Source of the DNA: an uncultured Eubacteriales bacterium
GTDB taxonomy: Bacteria > Bacillota > Clostridia > Christensenellales > CAG-138
NCBI GenBank assembly: GCA_900544555.1
Contig: UQWD01000007.1
Coordinates: 1 to 64,000, forward strand
Length of the DNA stretch: 64,000 nucleotides
Reading direction: 5' to 3'
Part shown: piece after piece, positions 1 to 8,617 of the stretch
Layout of the letters: each line of letters begins with the position of its first letter
How positions within the stretch are numbered: the first letter of the stretch is position 1
Program-made: the position numbers and the translations under genes
Notes under the pieces: model-generated
Told to the model about the DNA's origin: nothing
Database searches by the model: none
What the model saw: the letters and a program-made list of their open reading frames with translations, nothing else

Positions 1-2
1 CG

Positions 3-62
3 TTCGAGGGCTATTATGAAACCATCTGCTACCGCATAGCGGAAGTGGATTATAAGGATTAA
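3..62 (+). CDS. 3' end of an unidentified CDS
   Basis: An open frame enters from the left edge and ends at a TAA at 60-62, giving the last 19 residues of a protein (ending in EVDYKD). A hairpin with a T-run follows closely, as expected at a gene end. Nothing in these residues identifies a family. Confidence 0.5.
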   Translation, partial: FEGYYETICYRIAEVDYKD

Positions 63-79
63 AGGGCTTGAAATAAAGG

Positions 80-129
80 AGGGCGGCTTCCGTTACTTAT
101 GAGCGCAAATTGTTAGCTGCCGCCCTTTT
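80..129 (+). terminator. Probable intrinsic terminator
   Basis: AGGGCGGC at 80-87 can pair perfectly with GCCGCCCT at 119-126, followed by a short T-run. The loop is long (31 nt), which lowers confidence. It lies just after the partial gene at the left edge. The rest of 130-314 shows nothing I recognise. Confidence 0.5.
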
Positions 130-314
130 ACCCTCTACCTAAAAGCTGAACTCTCCCAAAAGGATATTTACCTCTAACGCGCTTGAACGGCGATTGAACG
201 CGCAGTAATGAGTTCATTTATTTGTCGCGGCCGGCCGCGCTGTAAATGCCGCCGCCTATCATCCCATGCTTGAAGGATCCTTGCGGGCAATAAAATCAGC
301 GGCGCTTTCGTTCC

Positions 315-1133
315 TTAAATCCATACTCTCACCGTCCGGCAGTTATCGAGCATTACGGGTTCCATAATCCTTTCACCATACAAAAAGCCATGACCGCCGC
401 TTATGGTAAGCCGCCACTTATCGTTAATAGGGAAAACGCAGATATTCAAGCCGCTTCCAATATCACTGTACGCGTAGGGCCGCAAATGATCAAAGGTTAA
501 CGAATCGCCAAGCTCGGAGAAGGAAAGCACATTTTCAAGCGAAAGCCTCCCGCTATTGCGCGGAGTCAGCGCGTGAACGCTAAAAACGGATTTGCCGCCC
601 ATTCGCATCAGCCATAGATTCCCATCCATATCGAGCAGGCGATAAGCGCGAAAGCACAAGCGCGCACTTATTTGCATAAGAGCGGATATTGGGTACGCCA
701 ATATCAAGTTCAAACCAATTAGCCCATTCCTCCTCTGTAAACGCCTTATATTTCCATTCAACGTCTTTAAAGCTCTCCAGCGCTTCCCCGGAGGCAGCGT
801 TCACAATTTTAAAGCTGCGGTCGACCGGGTTAATGAAGTAAACGCAGCCCGTATCGCTTGCGGGGTGAGTGGAGCTAAGCGGGGACATGTATATTAAGGA
901 GCTTGCGAAAAAGGCTTTAGCCCGCTGGGTAAAAAAGTATGCTTCAGCCTTCCTTTCGCATACGTCAGTCATCTCATCGGATACGCGCTTAAGTTTAAAG
1001 CCCTGCCCGCCAAATCGGCGGGGAATTTTTCGCGCAATGAGCGCGCGTAGCCGGCCCCATTTTAAGGCTGCCAATACTCCGGTACGGAATAGCCCCCCTT
1101 TCCATCCTTGGCAAGGGTTATCGCAGCCGGCCC
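315..1133 (-). pseudogene. Decayed C-terminal continuation of the M56 sensor gene
   Basis: Reading on from the stop of the M56 gene in the same frame gives GPAAITLAKDGKGGYSVPEY, then a TAA near 1069, then EKFPADLAGRALNLSAYP and a TGA near 981. This matches the usual tail of clostridial M56/BlaR1-like proteins (GGY..EYW.P..G.Y...I..KFP..). The reading continues in another frame as DEMTDVCERKAEAYF and a further 90 residues, and near 630-680 it shifts again to a third stretch (YRLLDMDGNLWLMRMGGKSV) running to the stop at 315. So at least two nonsense codons and two frameshifts separate pieces that read like one tail or a tail plus a small downstream gene. The second half (315 to about 930) may have been a separate protein of unknown role. 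Confidence 0.6.
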
Positions 1134-2285
1134 TTAGCTGCCGTATACCAGCTCATACCCACCCGGCTCAGCCTGCGTATACTCCTGATAAAGCTTAAGC
1201 GCGTATACGGTTACGCGGTTCAAGCCGCTTTGCCTTGTATCAAGCACAACGTGAGCCTGTGCCTGAAAATCTTTGTCATTGCCACCGCTGTTTTCGGAGA
1301 GGATCGCGGATGATACGGAGGCGTTCAACCCATCATCCAGATGGTTCAATGTTTTCGGATTGGATAAAAACATTATTGACGCGGCAGCGCACAAAATAAG
1401 CGCCGCAATGATAATCCAGAACGCGGGTTTTCTGTAATTGAGAACGTTCTTGACCCTGAGTTTAACGCCGACCTCACCGAAGGCAAGCGGGCAGGCTAAA
1501 ACCGCGTTTCGCGCCGCGCCAAAGGAGAGCAGCGCCCGCGAATACGCTTTTTTACCGTCCGCGCCCATGTCCTTTATCACACGCTCGTCGCACGCGAGCT
1601 CAATATCACGGCATAGCAGAATATACGCCAGCCAAATAAGCGGATTAAACCAGTAAACGCACAGAAGAAGATACGCGGCGGGTTTTATTAAATGGTCGCG
1701 CCTTTTTATATGCGCCCATTCGTGGGAGGCAATGCATGCCATGGCTCCCTCGTCCAACCCAAATGGAAGATAGACGCGCGGCCGGAAAAAGCCAAGAACA
1801 AAAGGGGATGATACCGCCTCGCTCTGCCACAGGTTATCGCTGAAAAGAACCGCCGCGGCCACCCTGCGCCGCAGCCGAATATAGCTAAAAGCGGCGTACA
1901 AGAGCATCGCGGCGGCTCCGAAAAGCCATACGGCCGACGCGATAAAAGCAGCGATCTGCATGGGATTCGCGCTCGCGTAAACATCAGGGGCGAACGATTC
2001 GGACAGCGCGGGATTGACGGCGGAATTAATAAAATCAATACCGCTTTGAATTTGCGGCGCGCTGCTGTAGAGGATGTTCGGGCTAATCGTTTCCGCGCTT
2101 GGAATCAGGCTTAAAACGCTTTCAAACGATACCGGGCATACCAGACGGACGCCCACCAGCGCCCAAAGCGCGCAGACAGCCCACCTGGGCGCTTTTTTGA
2201 GCGCGAGGCGGAGGAGAAACACGCCAAGCACTATCCATCCCGCGGTAATGCTCATATTAAGGAGCTTTATAAATAGAACTTCCAT
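1134..2285 (-). CDS. BlaR1/MecR1-like M56 family metallopeptidase, truncated
   Basis: A 383-aa membrane protein of the antirepressor type that senses a signal outside the cell and inactivates a BlaI-type repressor. N-terminal hydrophobic helices are followed by a zinc-protease core with HEWAH (HExxH) and DIELACDERV, the expected third-ligand region, about residues 190-235. Another membrane helix follows near residue 290, then a small extracytoplasmic part that stops at GGYELVYGS. The family usually continues for about 60 more residues, and those are still readable downstream but interrupted by stops, so this is probably a truncated protein. The start lies 3 bases after the stop of the blaI-like gene, so the two are co-transcribed. 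No penicillin-binding sensor domain is present, and the inducing signal is unknown. Confidence 0.8.
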   Translation of the reverse strand: MEVLFIKLLNMSITAGWIVLGVFLLRLALKKAPRWAVCALWALVGVRLVCPVSFESVLSLIPSAETISPNILYSSAPQIQSGIDFINSAVNPALSESFAPDVYASANPMQIAAFIASAVWLFGAAAMLLYAAFSYIRLRRRVAAAVLFSDNLWQSEAVSSPFVLGFFRPRVYLPFGLDEGAMACIASHEWAHIKRRDHLIKPAAYLLLCVYWFNPLIWLAYILLCRDIELACDERVIKDMGADGKKAYSRALLSFGAARNAVLACPLAFGEVGVKLRVKNVLNYRKPAFWIIIAALILCAAASIMFLSNPKTLNHLDDGLNASVSSAILSENSGGNDKDFQAQAHVVLDTRQSGLNRVTVYALKLYQEYTQAEPGGYELVYGS

Positions 2286-2287
2286 CG

Positions 2288-2650
2288 TCAGCCCTCCTCA
2301 TAAGCGTCAATCATTCCGCGGATTTGGGCTGCATCCTCGGCTGAAAGGGTTTTGCGGCTGGCAAATGCGGCGATAAAAGCCGGCAGCGAACCCTCAAAGG
2401 TCTTTTCAACCAGCTTATCAATTTCTGATGATTGAATTTCCGCTTTTGATACGATGGACGTCACCACCGCGTTTTCGTTCCTCAATACGCCTCGCTCCGC
2501 CAATCTTCGGATAACCGTATAGGTCGTCGCTTTCGTCCAACCCAACCGCTCTTTACAAAGTTTAACAAGCCGCGTGCTGTTTATGGGCTCATTTTCCCAT
2601 ACAATCAGGCACAAACGGTACTCGCTTTCAAAAACCCTGGGCGTTTCCAT
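2288..2650 (-). CDS. BlaI/MecI family transcriptional repressor
   Basis: A 120-aa protein with the BlaI/MecI/CopY fold: an N-terminal winged helix (EYRLCLIVWENEPINSTRLV, then GWTKATTYTVIRRLAERG) and a C-terminal dimerisation helix region with the usual SLPAFIAAF and LSAEDAAQIRGMID pattern. These repressors bind as dimers over their own promoter and are cleaved or released through the partner M56 protein, which is the next gene. The ATG has a good GGAGGG site. The repressor frame is intact although the partner's tail is broken, so the operon may now be locked in repression or respond differently. Confidence 0.88.
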   Translation of the reverse strand: METPRVFESEYRLCLIVWENEPINSTRLVKLCKERLGWTKATTYTVIRRLAERGVLRNENAVVTSIVSKAEIQSSEIDKLVEKTFEGSLPAFIAAFASRKTLSAEDAAQIRGMIDAYEEG

Positions 2651-2694
2651 AATAATCCCTCCATTAAGGTTTAGTCTGTTCGACCTTTTTTATG

Positions 2695-2723
2695 AGTTTA
2701 ATTGGTTAAACCTATTCTGTCAA
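2695..2723 (-). promoter_or_regulatory. blaI-like promoter with palindromic operator in the spacer
   Basis: On the minus strand TTGACA (2723-2718) is followed after exactly 17 bases by TAAACT (2700-2695), 45 bases before the repressor start. The spacer holds an interrupted palindrome, GGTT-A-AACC at 2704-2712, where a dimeric repressor would block RNA polymerase. Autorepression is the rule in this family; the operator assignment is inferred from position and symmetry. Confidence 0.55.
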
Positions 2724-3145
2724 TAATAAAATCAAAAATTATGAAATGTTTTATTAATTGAGATCGCAGGAAAATGGTTTTGTTCCCGCGGGAATCATTC
2801 GTCTTGCTAAAGGGCACGGCCTGCCGGCGCAAATGGAAAACGGCGGGGGAAGAAAATCACCGCTTCAGCAAAAAATCGCTTTGCTCATTAAGCGATGAAC
2901 TATTCTAACGCTTTTTTAAATAGGGTCTGATTCTCAACCGTAAATTCCGCATTCCTTGTCATTCCGCCCAATAATAGGGATTCGGTACGCGTTGGCTTTA
3001 CGGGGCTGCTCGCCCCGCGTCCTCCGGCCTCATTAAAAGAACAGAATAGGGCGTATATAAAAACACGGTTATTTAACCAAGGCAAAAATACAAACATGAA
3101 ACGAAGTCATAATGACGTTTATCAATGGGTAAATGATGTTTAAGC
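2724..3145 (-). other. Intergenic region without a recognisable gene
   Basis: About 420 bases between the terminator of the CotH operon and the BlaI promoter. A GC hairpin (CGGGGC 3001-3006 with GCCCCG 3012-3017) is present without a T-run. A 65-codon frame at 2900-3097 has no ribosome site and no recognisable sequence, and I do not call it. Confidence 0.4.
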
Positions 3146-3185
3146 AAAAAAACAGAGGCCGGGCTAATCCTGTGCCCGGCCTCTG
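3146..3185 (-). terminator. Intrinsic terminator of the VTC-DUF4956-CotH operon
   Basis: A perfect 12-bp stem (3153-3164 with 3174-3185, core GAGGCCGGGC) with a 9-nt loop. On the minus strand it is followed by seven T. It lies 28 bases after the CotH stop codon. Confidence 0.9.
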
Positions 3186-3212
3186 TTTATTTAAACGAGG
3201 AATTGCTTCTCC

Positions 3213-5219
3213 TCACCATCTCTTGAATAATTTTGCGAATAACAATCCCCCCGCCATTAGAATAAAGGTACCCACAAGCAACCAAACTCGTTGATTGATA
3301 TTGGCCGATGGATCTGCTTCCATGTTTCCACCTGGCATCTGTTGCATACCCCCACCGTCATTCTGCGGGCGATTATTCCCGCCAAACGGAAATCCCTCTC
3401 CATCTTGCGGCGCTTCGCTGCTGCTTTCCTGTTTCCCGCCCGAATCATTTGGCGGCGCAAAATCGCCTTGCGCACCGCCGGCTTCGGTGGGTTCATCCGT
3501 GATTATTTGTTTGGCGGATTGTTCATTGTTGTTTGACTGTTGAAAATTACTGCCGCGCGCAAGCCCAAAACCCATCATGTTGGAGCCCATTGCATCCATG
3601 TCAATATGCGAGGCGTCAATAAATCCACTGCTTTGTGTTTCGGATTGCGCTTCATTCGTACTGCCGATTGTGCCGTCAAGCTGTCCTTTGACGCTCTGTG
3701 CCCGCAGCAGACAAAACTCCTTTAAGTGTTCTTGTGCCTGTGTAAATTCCTCATAAGAACAAAAAGCGGTTGGGTCTTTCTCGACATATGGTGAGATCAG
3801 GGATACAGCATTGTCATACATTTTTTCAAAATCTCCGCTGTCAAAATACCCGCTTATAAACTCCGCGAACAGAGAGTGGTAAAGCTCCAAATATGTTTCA
3901 TTGCTCAACAACTCATTCAGTAACGGGCGATCCTCCATTTCAACACCGGAAACGGGCGTGTCAATCGGATAATTGACCGCTCTTGTCGCCGTATCTGTTG
4001 AACCGCTGTTTCCCATACCGCCGCCTACGATGAAAGCGCCAAATGCGAGGTTATAGTCCCACGCAATCATGGAAAGCACACCGTCTTCTTCGTAAAGATA
4101 GTAATTGTGGAGCATACTGCCGGTATAGCTGTCAAAATTCAGTAAATAATTATGCACCACAAAATACCGCAGCACTTCGTCGATATTAACGACCTCCTCA
4201 AGGTTGGTACCTTCATTGAGTTGTTTTATAGAGGCTATCAGTGTGTCTTTATCCGCATTGCTGGGATTGAAAACTGAGTTGTCAAAAATATTCGCATAGC
4301 TTTCATGTTCATCGTCTGTATAGATCAAGGCTATATCGCTGCTGTTCCAGCCGCTAAAGCCGCCGCGAGAAGGTGTATTCTCGCTATTTTCCGAAGAATC
4401 TATATTGTCCTCTCCCGATGGTTCCTGAAAGTCCGGCGTCTCGCCATCCTGCGGGAACTCAGGCATTTGTTCTCCGCCGGGAAATTGACCGTTCTCAAAA
4501 CCTTCCGGCATTTCTCCGTCCCACTCCGGCATCCCGTCTTCAAAATCCGGCATTTGCGGGAACCCGTTGCCTTCGCCGCCCTGTCCGGCATTCATATCCA
4601 TGTTGTCCGGCTTATATATTTCGCCGTAATCAGAGCCATAATTTCTTGAGGCAAAGGATTCTTCAATTCCTTCCACTGCCAAGTACAACCCCCACTCCTC
4701 ACCGTTTACGGTGATATATACGAAGCTTGATAGCGGTGCATCGGCTTCAAACGCATTCATCATTTGATAGCTGACGTAATCTTTGAGATAGGTGTTGTCC
4801 TGTGCGATATTGTTGAGGGACAGCTTATCAAGCCCTTGATAGGTTTGTGCGCCGATATAGTGGTCAAACTCTACTTTGAAGCTGTAACGGTCGCTATCTG
4901 ACATCGCAATTGAGGACAAAGATGAATTGCCTTTCGTGCGAATCCCAACATTGTTGACGGCTTCTCCATCTATCACGACATTGCAAGCGACGTACTCTTT
5001 TGCCGTCGCATTTGCGAGCATTTCCGCCCAATCATCTTTGTTGACGATAATATCCAGAGTATGGACTTTTTCGGTGGAAAAAAGCGATGAAACATAAGGA
5101 GGTACTGTATGCGCCACAGTGATCCCCAGCGATTTTCCCATCATGAACAGGAAGGTTCCCACAAACATGACAACCACCACAGCTGTGCAAATCACGGTTG
5201 TATTTTTATGCTTTGACAT
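3213..5219 (-). CDS. CotH kinase family protein, membrane-anchored
   Basis: A 668-aa protein with a CotH-like kinase domain. An N-terminal membrane helix (about residues 9-30) is followed by the CotH fold: GIRTKGNSSLSS, DKLSLNN, the EGIEESF segment, EIYKPDN, and later the acidic metal-site motif IAWDYNLAFG. Two long low-complexity inserts rich in Gly, Pro, Asp, Glu and Met sit inside the domain (about 205-290) and after it (about 545-640), and a second helix ends the protein (WLLVGTFILMAGGLLFAKLF). CotH proteins phosphorylate spore-coat proteins in Bacillus, and related ones sit in envelopes of non-coat systems. It is the last gene of a three-gene operon, 4 bases after the DUF4956 gene. Its substrate is unknown. 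Confidence 0.85.
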   Translation of the reverse strand: MSKHKNTTVICTAVVVVMFVGTFLFMMGKSLGITVAHTVPPYVSSLFSTEKVHTLDIIVNKDDWAEMLANATAKEYVACNVVIDGEAVNNVGIRTKGNSSLSSIAMSDSDRYSFKVEFDHYIGAQTYQGLDKLSLNNIAQDNTYLKDYVSYQMMNAFEADAPLSSFVYITVNGEEWGLYLAVEGIEESFASRNYGSDYGEIYKPDNMDMNAGQGGEGNGFPQMPDFEDGMPEWDGEMPEGFENGQFPGGEQMPEFPQDGETPDFQEPSGEDNIDSSENSENTPSRGGFSGWNSSDIALIYTDDEHESYANIFDNSVFNPSNADKDTLIASIKQLNEGTNLEEVVNIDEVLRYFVVHNYLLNFDSYTGSMLHNYYLYEEDGVLSMIAWDYNLAFGAFIVGGGMGNSGSTDTATRAVNYPIDTPVSGVEMEDRPLLNELLSNETYLELYHSLFAEFISGYFDSGDFEKMYDNAVSLISPYVEKDPTAFCSYEEFTQAQEHLKEFCLLRAQSVKGQLDGTIGSTNEAQSETQSSGFIDASHIDMDAMGSNMMGFGLARGSNFQQSNNNEQSAKQIITDEPTEAGGAQGDFAPPNDSGGKQESSSEAPQDGEGFPFGGNNRPQNDGGGMQQMPGGNMEADPSANINQRVWLLVGTFILMAGGLLFAKLFKRW

Positions 5220-5223
5220 CCAA

Positions 5224-5895
5224 TCACCCCATATAGTCGCCGTTATAACTCACCAATACAACATTTGCGATTCCCGCTTGTGCTGAAAGGGCATTGACAA
5301 AAGAAGTATCCGGCGATTTTAGGCGGATTTCATAATTGAGTTCAATAGAGCCATCCGTGACTGTTTTGCTTTTAACCACACATCTTTGCACAAACCCTTC
5401 GAGGAATTTCATCGCTTCACGCTCTGCATCCTCACTTGCGCATGTAATGACTATGATGTAGGGATTATCATAGGTTTTCCTGTTGACAAAGACCAGCAGA
5501 ATCACGCCAATCACGACGCTGCCGAACACGGCAAGCAAAATCATACCGGCAGCCAGCACAATTCCCGCGGCGATTGACCAGAACAAAAACGCAATATCCA
5601 GTGGCTCTTTAATGGCGGTACGGAAGCGAACAATTGACAGCGCGCCCACCATACCGAGCGACAAGACAATATTGCTGGTTACGGCCAGAATTACAAGTGT
5701 GGAAATCATGGTAAGCGCGATGAGTGTTACACCAAAACTGGCAGAATACATGACGCCCTTAAAGGTTTTTTTATACACCATGAAAATAAAGACGCCCAAG
5801 CAAAACGCAAGTACGATTGCAAGAATCATGTCGAAAATAGTAACACTGGTGATGTTATCCAAAAAGTCGGACTTAAAAATATCATCAAAAGTCAT
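5224..5895 (-). CDS. DUF4956 domain membrane protein
   Basis: A 223-aa protein with about four membrane helices in the first 140 residues and a soluble C-terminal domain of about 85 residues (PYIIVITCASEDAEREAMKF to the end). The strongly conserved GMVGALSIVRFRTAIKEP segment between helices two and three is the hallmark of the DUF4956 family. Its biochemical role is not known to me. The family repeatedly occurs beside VTC-domain and CotH genes, as here, which suggests a membrane partner of that pair. A GGAGG site precedes the ATG, and the gene follows the VTC gene by 18 bases. Confidence 0.85.
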   Translation of the reverse strand: MTFDDIFKSDFLDNITSVTIFDMILAIVLAFCLGVFIFMVYKKTFKGVMYSASFGVTLIALTMISTLVILAVTSNIVLSLGMVGALSIVRFRTAIKEPLDIAFLFWSIAAGIVLAAGMILLAVFGSVVIGVILLVFVNRKTYDNPYIIVITCASEDAEREAMKFLEGFVQRCVVKSKTVTDGSIELNYEIRLKSPDTSFVNALSAQAGIANVVLVSYNGDYMG

Positions 5896-5913
5896 GTGAA
5901 TTATCCTCCATTT

Positions 5914-6588
5914 TTATCCATAAATACGGCATAGAGCATATTTTGAACATGCCGATGCCCGACGGTATTGCAGCTGCAACAGTTTTACGATAAAGTCAGG
6001 AATAAAAGCGTCATACTTCACCTCCAACACTACAAGCTCGTTTCCCGCAGCAACAGTAGGGAGTGCGCCGTTGAGAAAATCTGTTGACAGCAAACCTGTT
6101 CGTATATTCCGGTCAAGGGTAATGCGTACATTTCCCGCAGTATATACAAAAGGCTCCCTAATGTAATCTACGATGGTTTTTGGACGGAGCATTTGCCCCG
6201 TCATTTTGCTGTAAAGCTCCACCACAATGGGACGATCATCCTGTGCCATCCAATGCAGATCCCCACTAGTTAAAGCGGATAACTCCTCTTTTGAAATAGG
6301 CGTCGTCTGCTTGCAGCATAAACCGTGGACTTTGCTTTTCTTTTCAAGGCTTAGAAAATCCGGATCGTTGTTATATCGTCGTATTCGGAATTTCTCCCGG
6401 CGATCCACACCGTCGATTTTCTCCCTCAGCGCACGGTCGCCCGGTGTGTCGAAGTAGAGGCTGCGTACAGCGTATTCTCCGTTTTTATCAGTGTTGCCGT
6501 CATGGGGCAACACGCTGCGTAGTCTACCTTGTAATATCCTGTAATCCATGAAATTCAAGCTGTGCTTGTATTCGTGTCTTGCATTCAT
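5914..6588 (-). CDS. VTC domain protein, polyphosphate polymerase-like
   Basis: A 224-aa protein made of one VTC domain, a tunnel-shaped fold that in yeast Vtc4 makes polyphosphate from ATP. Landmarks of the positively charged tunnel are visible in order: HEYKHSLN, YAVRSLYFDT, REKFRIRRYN, FLSLEKKSKVHG, PIVVELYSKM, RITLDRNIR and VVLEVKYDA. These supply the alternating Arg/Lys and metal-binding Glu residues typical of the superfamily. It has no membrane segment, so DUF4956 may tether it. It is the first gene of the operon with CotH, and its promoter faces that of the two-component system. The product (polyphosphate or another phosphorylated polymer) cannot be told from sequence. Confidence 0.85.
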   Translation of the reverse strand: MNARHEYKHSLNFMDYRILQGRLRSVLPHDGNTDKNGEYAVRSLYFDTPGDRALREKIDGVDRREKFRIRRYNNDPDFLSLEKKSKVHGLCCKQTTPISKEELSALTSGDLHWMAQDDRPIVVELYSKMTGQMLRPKTIVDYIREPFVYTAGNVRITLDRNIRTGLLSTDFLNGALPTVAAGNELVVLEVKYDAFIPDFIVKLLQLQYRRASACSKYALCRIYG

Positions 6589-6610
6589 TGCGTATCCCTC
6601 CTCTCGGACA

Positions 6611-6683
6611 GCATAATATCTCCTGTTCCTTGAAATAACCTTGAAAGAAAACTCAAGGTTATTTCAAGGCTTTGTGTTATAAT
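6611..6683. promoter_or_regulatory. Symmetric divergent promoter with perfect 16-bp-arm palindrome
   Basis: CTTGAAATAACCTTGA at 6629-6644 and its exact reverse complement at 6653-6668 flank an 8-base spacer. Each arm also carries the direct repeat TTGAAA-N5-TTGAAA (11-base pitch), the pattern bound by OmpR-type regulators. A -10 box lies on each side at nearly equal distance: TATAAT at 6678-6683 toward the response regulator and TATTAT (6618-6613, minus strand) toward the VTC operon. Neither side has a good -35 box, as expected for activator-dependent promoters. I infer that the adjacent response regulator controls both transcripts. Confidence 0.7.
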
Positions 6684-6708
6684 TGAGTACAAGAAAAGAG
6701 GGACTGTC

Positions 6709-7383
6709 ATGAAAATTTTGATCATAGAAGACGAGCGGCCTTTATCAGACGTTTTGGTTGAAATTCTCAAGCAAAAAGAATACGCCGTAGACGCTGTGCA
6801 TGACGGCGTCACCGGTGAAGATTTTGCACTTAGCGGAATATATGACGTCATTATCCTGGATATTTTGCTGCCTAGAAAGGATGGCTTGGAAGTATTACGC
6901 TCGCTACGGAAGGCTCAATTGCAAACGCCTGTGCTGCTTTTGACCGCCAAGTCTGAGATAGAGGATAAGATTGTCGGGCTGGATTATGGCGCGGATGACT
7001 ATTTGACAAAACCGTTTTCCACCGGCGAGCTTCTCGCGCGCATCCGTGCAATGACCCGTAGAAAGGGCGTTTATATAGGGGACACACTTACTTACAGTAA
7101 CACTGTTTTGAACAAGGATACGCATGAACTTACTTGTCATGGAAGTTCTGTTAAACTCGGTTTCAAAGAGTATCAGATTTTGGAACTGCTTATGCAAAAC
7201 ATCGAGAAAATTGTTCCTAAAGAACGCTTCATTGAAAAAATTTGGGGCTTCGATTCCGATGCCGAGTATAACGCCATTGAGGTATATATTTCTTTCATAC
7301 GAAAAAAACTCGCTGTTATCGGCTCCAATATACAGGTGAAAGCGGCGCGCGGCGTTGGGTATTCATTGGAGGAAAGCGGATAA
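6709..7383 (+). CDS. OmpR-family response regulator
   Basis: A 224-aa regulator. The receiver domain spans about residues 1-115, with the acidic pair (IIEDERPL), the phosphoacceptor Asp in VIILDILLPRKDG, the LLLTAKSE Thr and the TKPFSTGELLARI Lys. A winged-helix DNA-binding domain follows (about 127-222, ending AARGVGYSLEESG). It is coupled to the kinase gene by a one-base stop/start overlap (TAATG). The direct repeats in the divergent promoter just upstream fit binding sites for this protein. Confidence 0.92.
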   Translation: MKILIIEDERPLSDVLVEILKQKEYAVDAVHDGVTGEDFALSGIYDVIILDILLPRKDGLEVLRSLRKAQLQTPVLLLTAKSEIEDKIVGLDYGADDYLTKPFSTGELLARIRAMTRRKGVYIGDTLTYSNTVLNKDTHELTCHGSSVKLGFKEYQILELLMQNIEKIVPKERFIEKIWGFDSDAEYNAIEVYISFIRKKLAVIGSNIQVKAARGVGYSLEESG

Positions 7384-8615
7384 TGATCAGGCAGTTACGC
7401 ATAAAATTCATCGCCATAACAATGGCTGTGCTCGTTATTGTATTCGCAATCGTCTTTGCGACACTCAATATTTTCATGCAGACAAGCAGCCTCCGTCAAA
7501 CGCAATACCTGCTTCAAACGGTGGTGGAGAACGACGGATTGTTCTTCCCACACGATGGCAATCAGCCCCCATGGGAGGAAGCGCCTCCGCCGCCTTTCGC
7601 GCCTGAACCGGCCTTGATGCGCGCCGGGCGATTTTTCTATGTTAAACTGGATCACAATGATAGCGGCATAGAGACAAATTTTGAAATGATGTTTGATTTT
7701 ACGGAAACAGAAGCACTTGAATTTGCGCATGCGGCGCTCAGCCGGGGGCAAGAGAGTGGAACAATAGATAGCTTGCAGTACCTTGTGGCCGAAAAAGGAT
7801 ATGGCAAAATCATCGTGTTTGCCGAGCGCAGCATTGAAACACGGATGCTTACCCAGCTTATCCAACTGTCCTTATGGATCGCGGGCGGTACATTTGTGGT
7901 TTTGTTTCTTTTTTCCCTGTTTTTTTCTAACTGGGTTGTAAAACCTGTTTCCGCCGCATTCATAAAACAGCGCAGGTTTATCTCGGACGCAGGCCATGAG
8001 CTAAAAACTCCCCTTACAATCATCGCCGCCAATGTGGATGTTTTGGAAAGCGAGATAGGTTCAAACACAAGGCTCGCCAACATCAAGGCACAATCCAATC
8101 GAATGAACTTACTTATCCGTGATTTGCTGATACTGGCAAAAGCGGATGAAACGGCCGCGGACGTTGTAATGAATGAGTTTGAATTGAGTAAAGCAATCAA
8201 GAAAACCACATTGGAATTTGAAAGCCTCGCTTTTGAGGAGAGGAAAAGCCTGTATTATGATATTGAGGATGATATACGCTTCATCGGAAATGAGCCGCAA
8301 ATTAAGCAATTGCTGGCGATTTTAATTGACAATGCCATAAAACATTCAAAAGAAAGAGGCGAAGTAAAGGTCACGCTTCGTAAAAACAGAGAGAAAATAC
8401 GTCTTTCCGTCTATAACTCCGGCCCCGGCATAGCGGAAAATGAAAGGGATAAGGTTTTCGACCGTTTTTACCGCAGCGACGATTCTCGTTCACGGGAGAC
8501 TGGTGGCTATGGATTGGGGCTTTCTATTGCCAAGTCCATTGTGTCGGCGCATAAAGGGAAGATTGAAATTGCCGGAAGAACAGAGGAATGGATTGAAGTT
8601 ATCGTCATCCTCTAA
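7383..8615 (+). CDS. Sensor histidine kinase
   Basis: A 410-aa membrane kinase. A first membrane helix (about 9-31) and a second (about 163-187) bracket an extracytoplasmic sensor of roughly 130 residues rich in Pro and acidic residues. The phosphoacceptor motif is FISDAGHELKTPL (His at about 206), followed by the N box (ILIDNAIKHS), the G1 region (SVYNSGPGIAENE), FYRSDDSR and the G2 region (GGYGLGLSIAKSIV). It is co-transcribed with the response regulator. There is no HAMP domain of normal length between helix two and the His box. The signal is unknown, and linkage to the VTC/CotH operon suggests an envelope or phosphate-related cue. Confidence 0.9.
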   Translation: MIRQLRIKFIAITMAVLVIVFAIVFATLNIFMQTSSLRQTQYLLQTVVENDGLFFPHDGNQPPWEEAPPPPFAPEPALMRAGRFFYVKLDHNDSGIETNFEMMFDFTETEALEFAHAALSRGQESGTIDSLQYLVAEKGYGKIIVFAERSIETRMLTQLIQLSLWIAGGTFVVLFLFSLFFSNWVVKPVSAAFIKQRRFISDAGHELKTPLTIIAANVDVLESEIGSNTRLANIKAQSNRMNLLIRDLLILAKADETAADVVMNEFELSKAIKKTTLEFESLAFEERKSLYYDIEDDIRFIGNEPQIKQLLAILIDNAIKHSKERGEVKVTLRKNREKIRLSVYNSGPGIAENERDKVFDRFYRSDDSRSRETGGYGLGLSIAKSIVSAHKGKIEIAGRTEEWIEVIVIL

Positions 8616-8617
8616 AA

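Noticed and set aside
2900..3097. 65-codon minus-strand frame
   Set aside because: No ribosome site, no recognisable residues, and it lies beyond the terminator of the neighbouring operon.
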